From Bradyrhizobium genosp. SA-3 (GTDB lineage: Bacteria > Pseudomonadota > Alphaproteobacteria > Rhizobiales > Xanthobacteraceae), in the NCBI RefSeq assembly GCF_004212635.1, contig NZ_PSRT01000024.1:1-64000 (forward strand): a stretch of DNA of 64,000 nucleotides, written 5' to 3'. The notes below the pieces were generated by a model that saw only the letters and a list, made by a program, of their open reading frames with translations, did no database searches and was not told the DNA's origin. The stretch's first letter is position 1. The number at the start of each line of letters is the position of its first letter. The position numbers and the translations under genes are program-made. This document shows positions 63,601 to 64,000 of this stretch, piece after piece.

Positions 63601-64000
63601 ATGAAGAGCGATCGTGGCGATATCGAACTGGCAGGCGTCTGCAAGAGTTTTGACAGCGCGACCTACGCGGTCGACGGTGTCAATCTCAGGATCGCCGACG
63701 GTGCCTATTGTTGCTTCATCGGCCCGTCCGGCTGCGGCAAGACCACGATCCTCCGCATGATCGCAGGTCACGAAGACCCGACCGCGGGTGAGATCGTGAT
63801 CGGCGGCCAGAACGTCGTCGGGCTTGCGCCGGTGCAGCGCCGTACCGCGATGATGTTCCAGTCCTACGCGCTGTTCCCGCATCTGACCGTGCGCGAGAAC
63901 ATCGCGTTTGCGCTCCGCGTCCGCGGTCAGTCGAAGGCCGATCGTCTGCGCGCGGCCGACGCCATGATCGAGAAGGTGCGGCTGACGCAGTTCGCCGACC
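63601..64000 (+). CDS. ABC transporter ATP-binding protein (PotA-like), partial
   Basis: The first 133 residues are visible; the gene runs off the window. The start MKSDRGDIELAGVCKSFDSA is followed by Walker A CFIGPSGCGKTTILRMIAGH (about 39-58) and the Q-loop MMFQSYALFPHLTVRENIAF. The signature, Walker B and regulatory C-terminal domain lie beyond 64000. It completes the importer with the preceding three genes. Confidence 0.9.
   Translation, partial: MKSDRGDIELAGVCKSFDSATYAVDGVNLRIADGAYCCFIGPSGCGKTTILRMIAGHEDPTAGEIVIGGQNVVGLAPVQRRTAMMFQSYALFPHLTVRENIAFALRVRGQSKADRLRAADAMIEKVRLTQFAD

Overview
The window looks like a chromosomal segment of a Bradyrhizobium-type alphaproteobacterium (Nitrobacteraceae). 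The reasons are high GC with strong GC3 codon use, a TrcR/DUF1013 regulator, an NdvA-type cyclic beta-glucan exporter, a second-copy HisE, a perfect CtrA-type site, and many palindromic intergenic repeats of the kind common in Bradyrhizobium and Rhodopseudomonas. This assignment rests on remembered family sequences, not on a search.

Layout. 0-12.4 kb is housekeeping: propionyl/acetyl-CoA synthetase, a small lipoprotein, an OmpW porin, TrcR, the ispH-thrB-rnhA run, a peroxiredoxin, a DUF924 protein, a long-chain acyl-CoA synthetase and a D,D-carboxypeptidase. 12.4-16 kb holds ndvA, a HigBA-type toxin-antitoxin locus whose toxin is frameshifted, and an orphan NMT1-type binding protein. 16-30.4 kb holds a Gly/Tyr-rich secreted protein, hisE, a YqaA membrane protein, aspA, two nitronate monooxygenases around a thioesterase and an acyl-CoA ligase, a run of small envelope proteins, and a two-component system (7-TM-type histidine kinase plus LuxR-type regulator). 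30.6-37.7 kb is a patchy accessory zone: an SDR/aldo-keto reductase pair with a divergent LysR remnant, a Tat cupin, a Met-rich EF-hand protein, dispersed repeats, a 15-nt tRNA 3' end, and decayed NadC/ModD-like and DapA-family genes.

37.8-59.4 kb is a large catabolic and transport cluster behind a divergent LysR regulator. It has two N-carbamoyl-D-amino-acid-hydrolase-like enzymes, a hydantoin racemase-like protein, a D-hydantoinase/dihydropyrimidinase with a frameshifted C-terminus, a second cyclic amidohydrolase, a PuuE-like polysaccharide deacetylase, a flavin-reductase-like protein, an epimerase, an SDR and an FAD monooxygenase-like protein. With these lie a polar-amino-acid ABC importer with two binding proteins, an orphan Tat-exported peptide-binding protein and a complete Dpp-type importer with a fused ATPase. 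Together these suggest uptake and stepwise hydrolysis of a hydantoin- or ureide-like compound, possibly to D-amino acids. After a decayed SDR, 60.4-64 kb carries a second, PotD/PotBC/PotA-like importer running off the end.

The tRNA 3' fragment at 35.88 kb, followed by AT-rich DNA with direct repeats, could be one end of a genomic island containing the hydantoin cluster. Four genes look broken by single-base or nonsense changes (higB, hydantoinase, DapA-family, SDR). Some could be assembly errors, so raw-read support matters.
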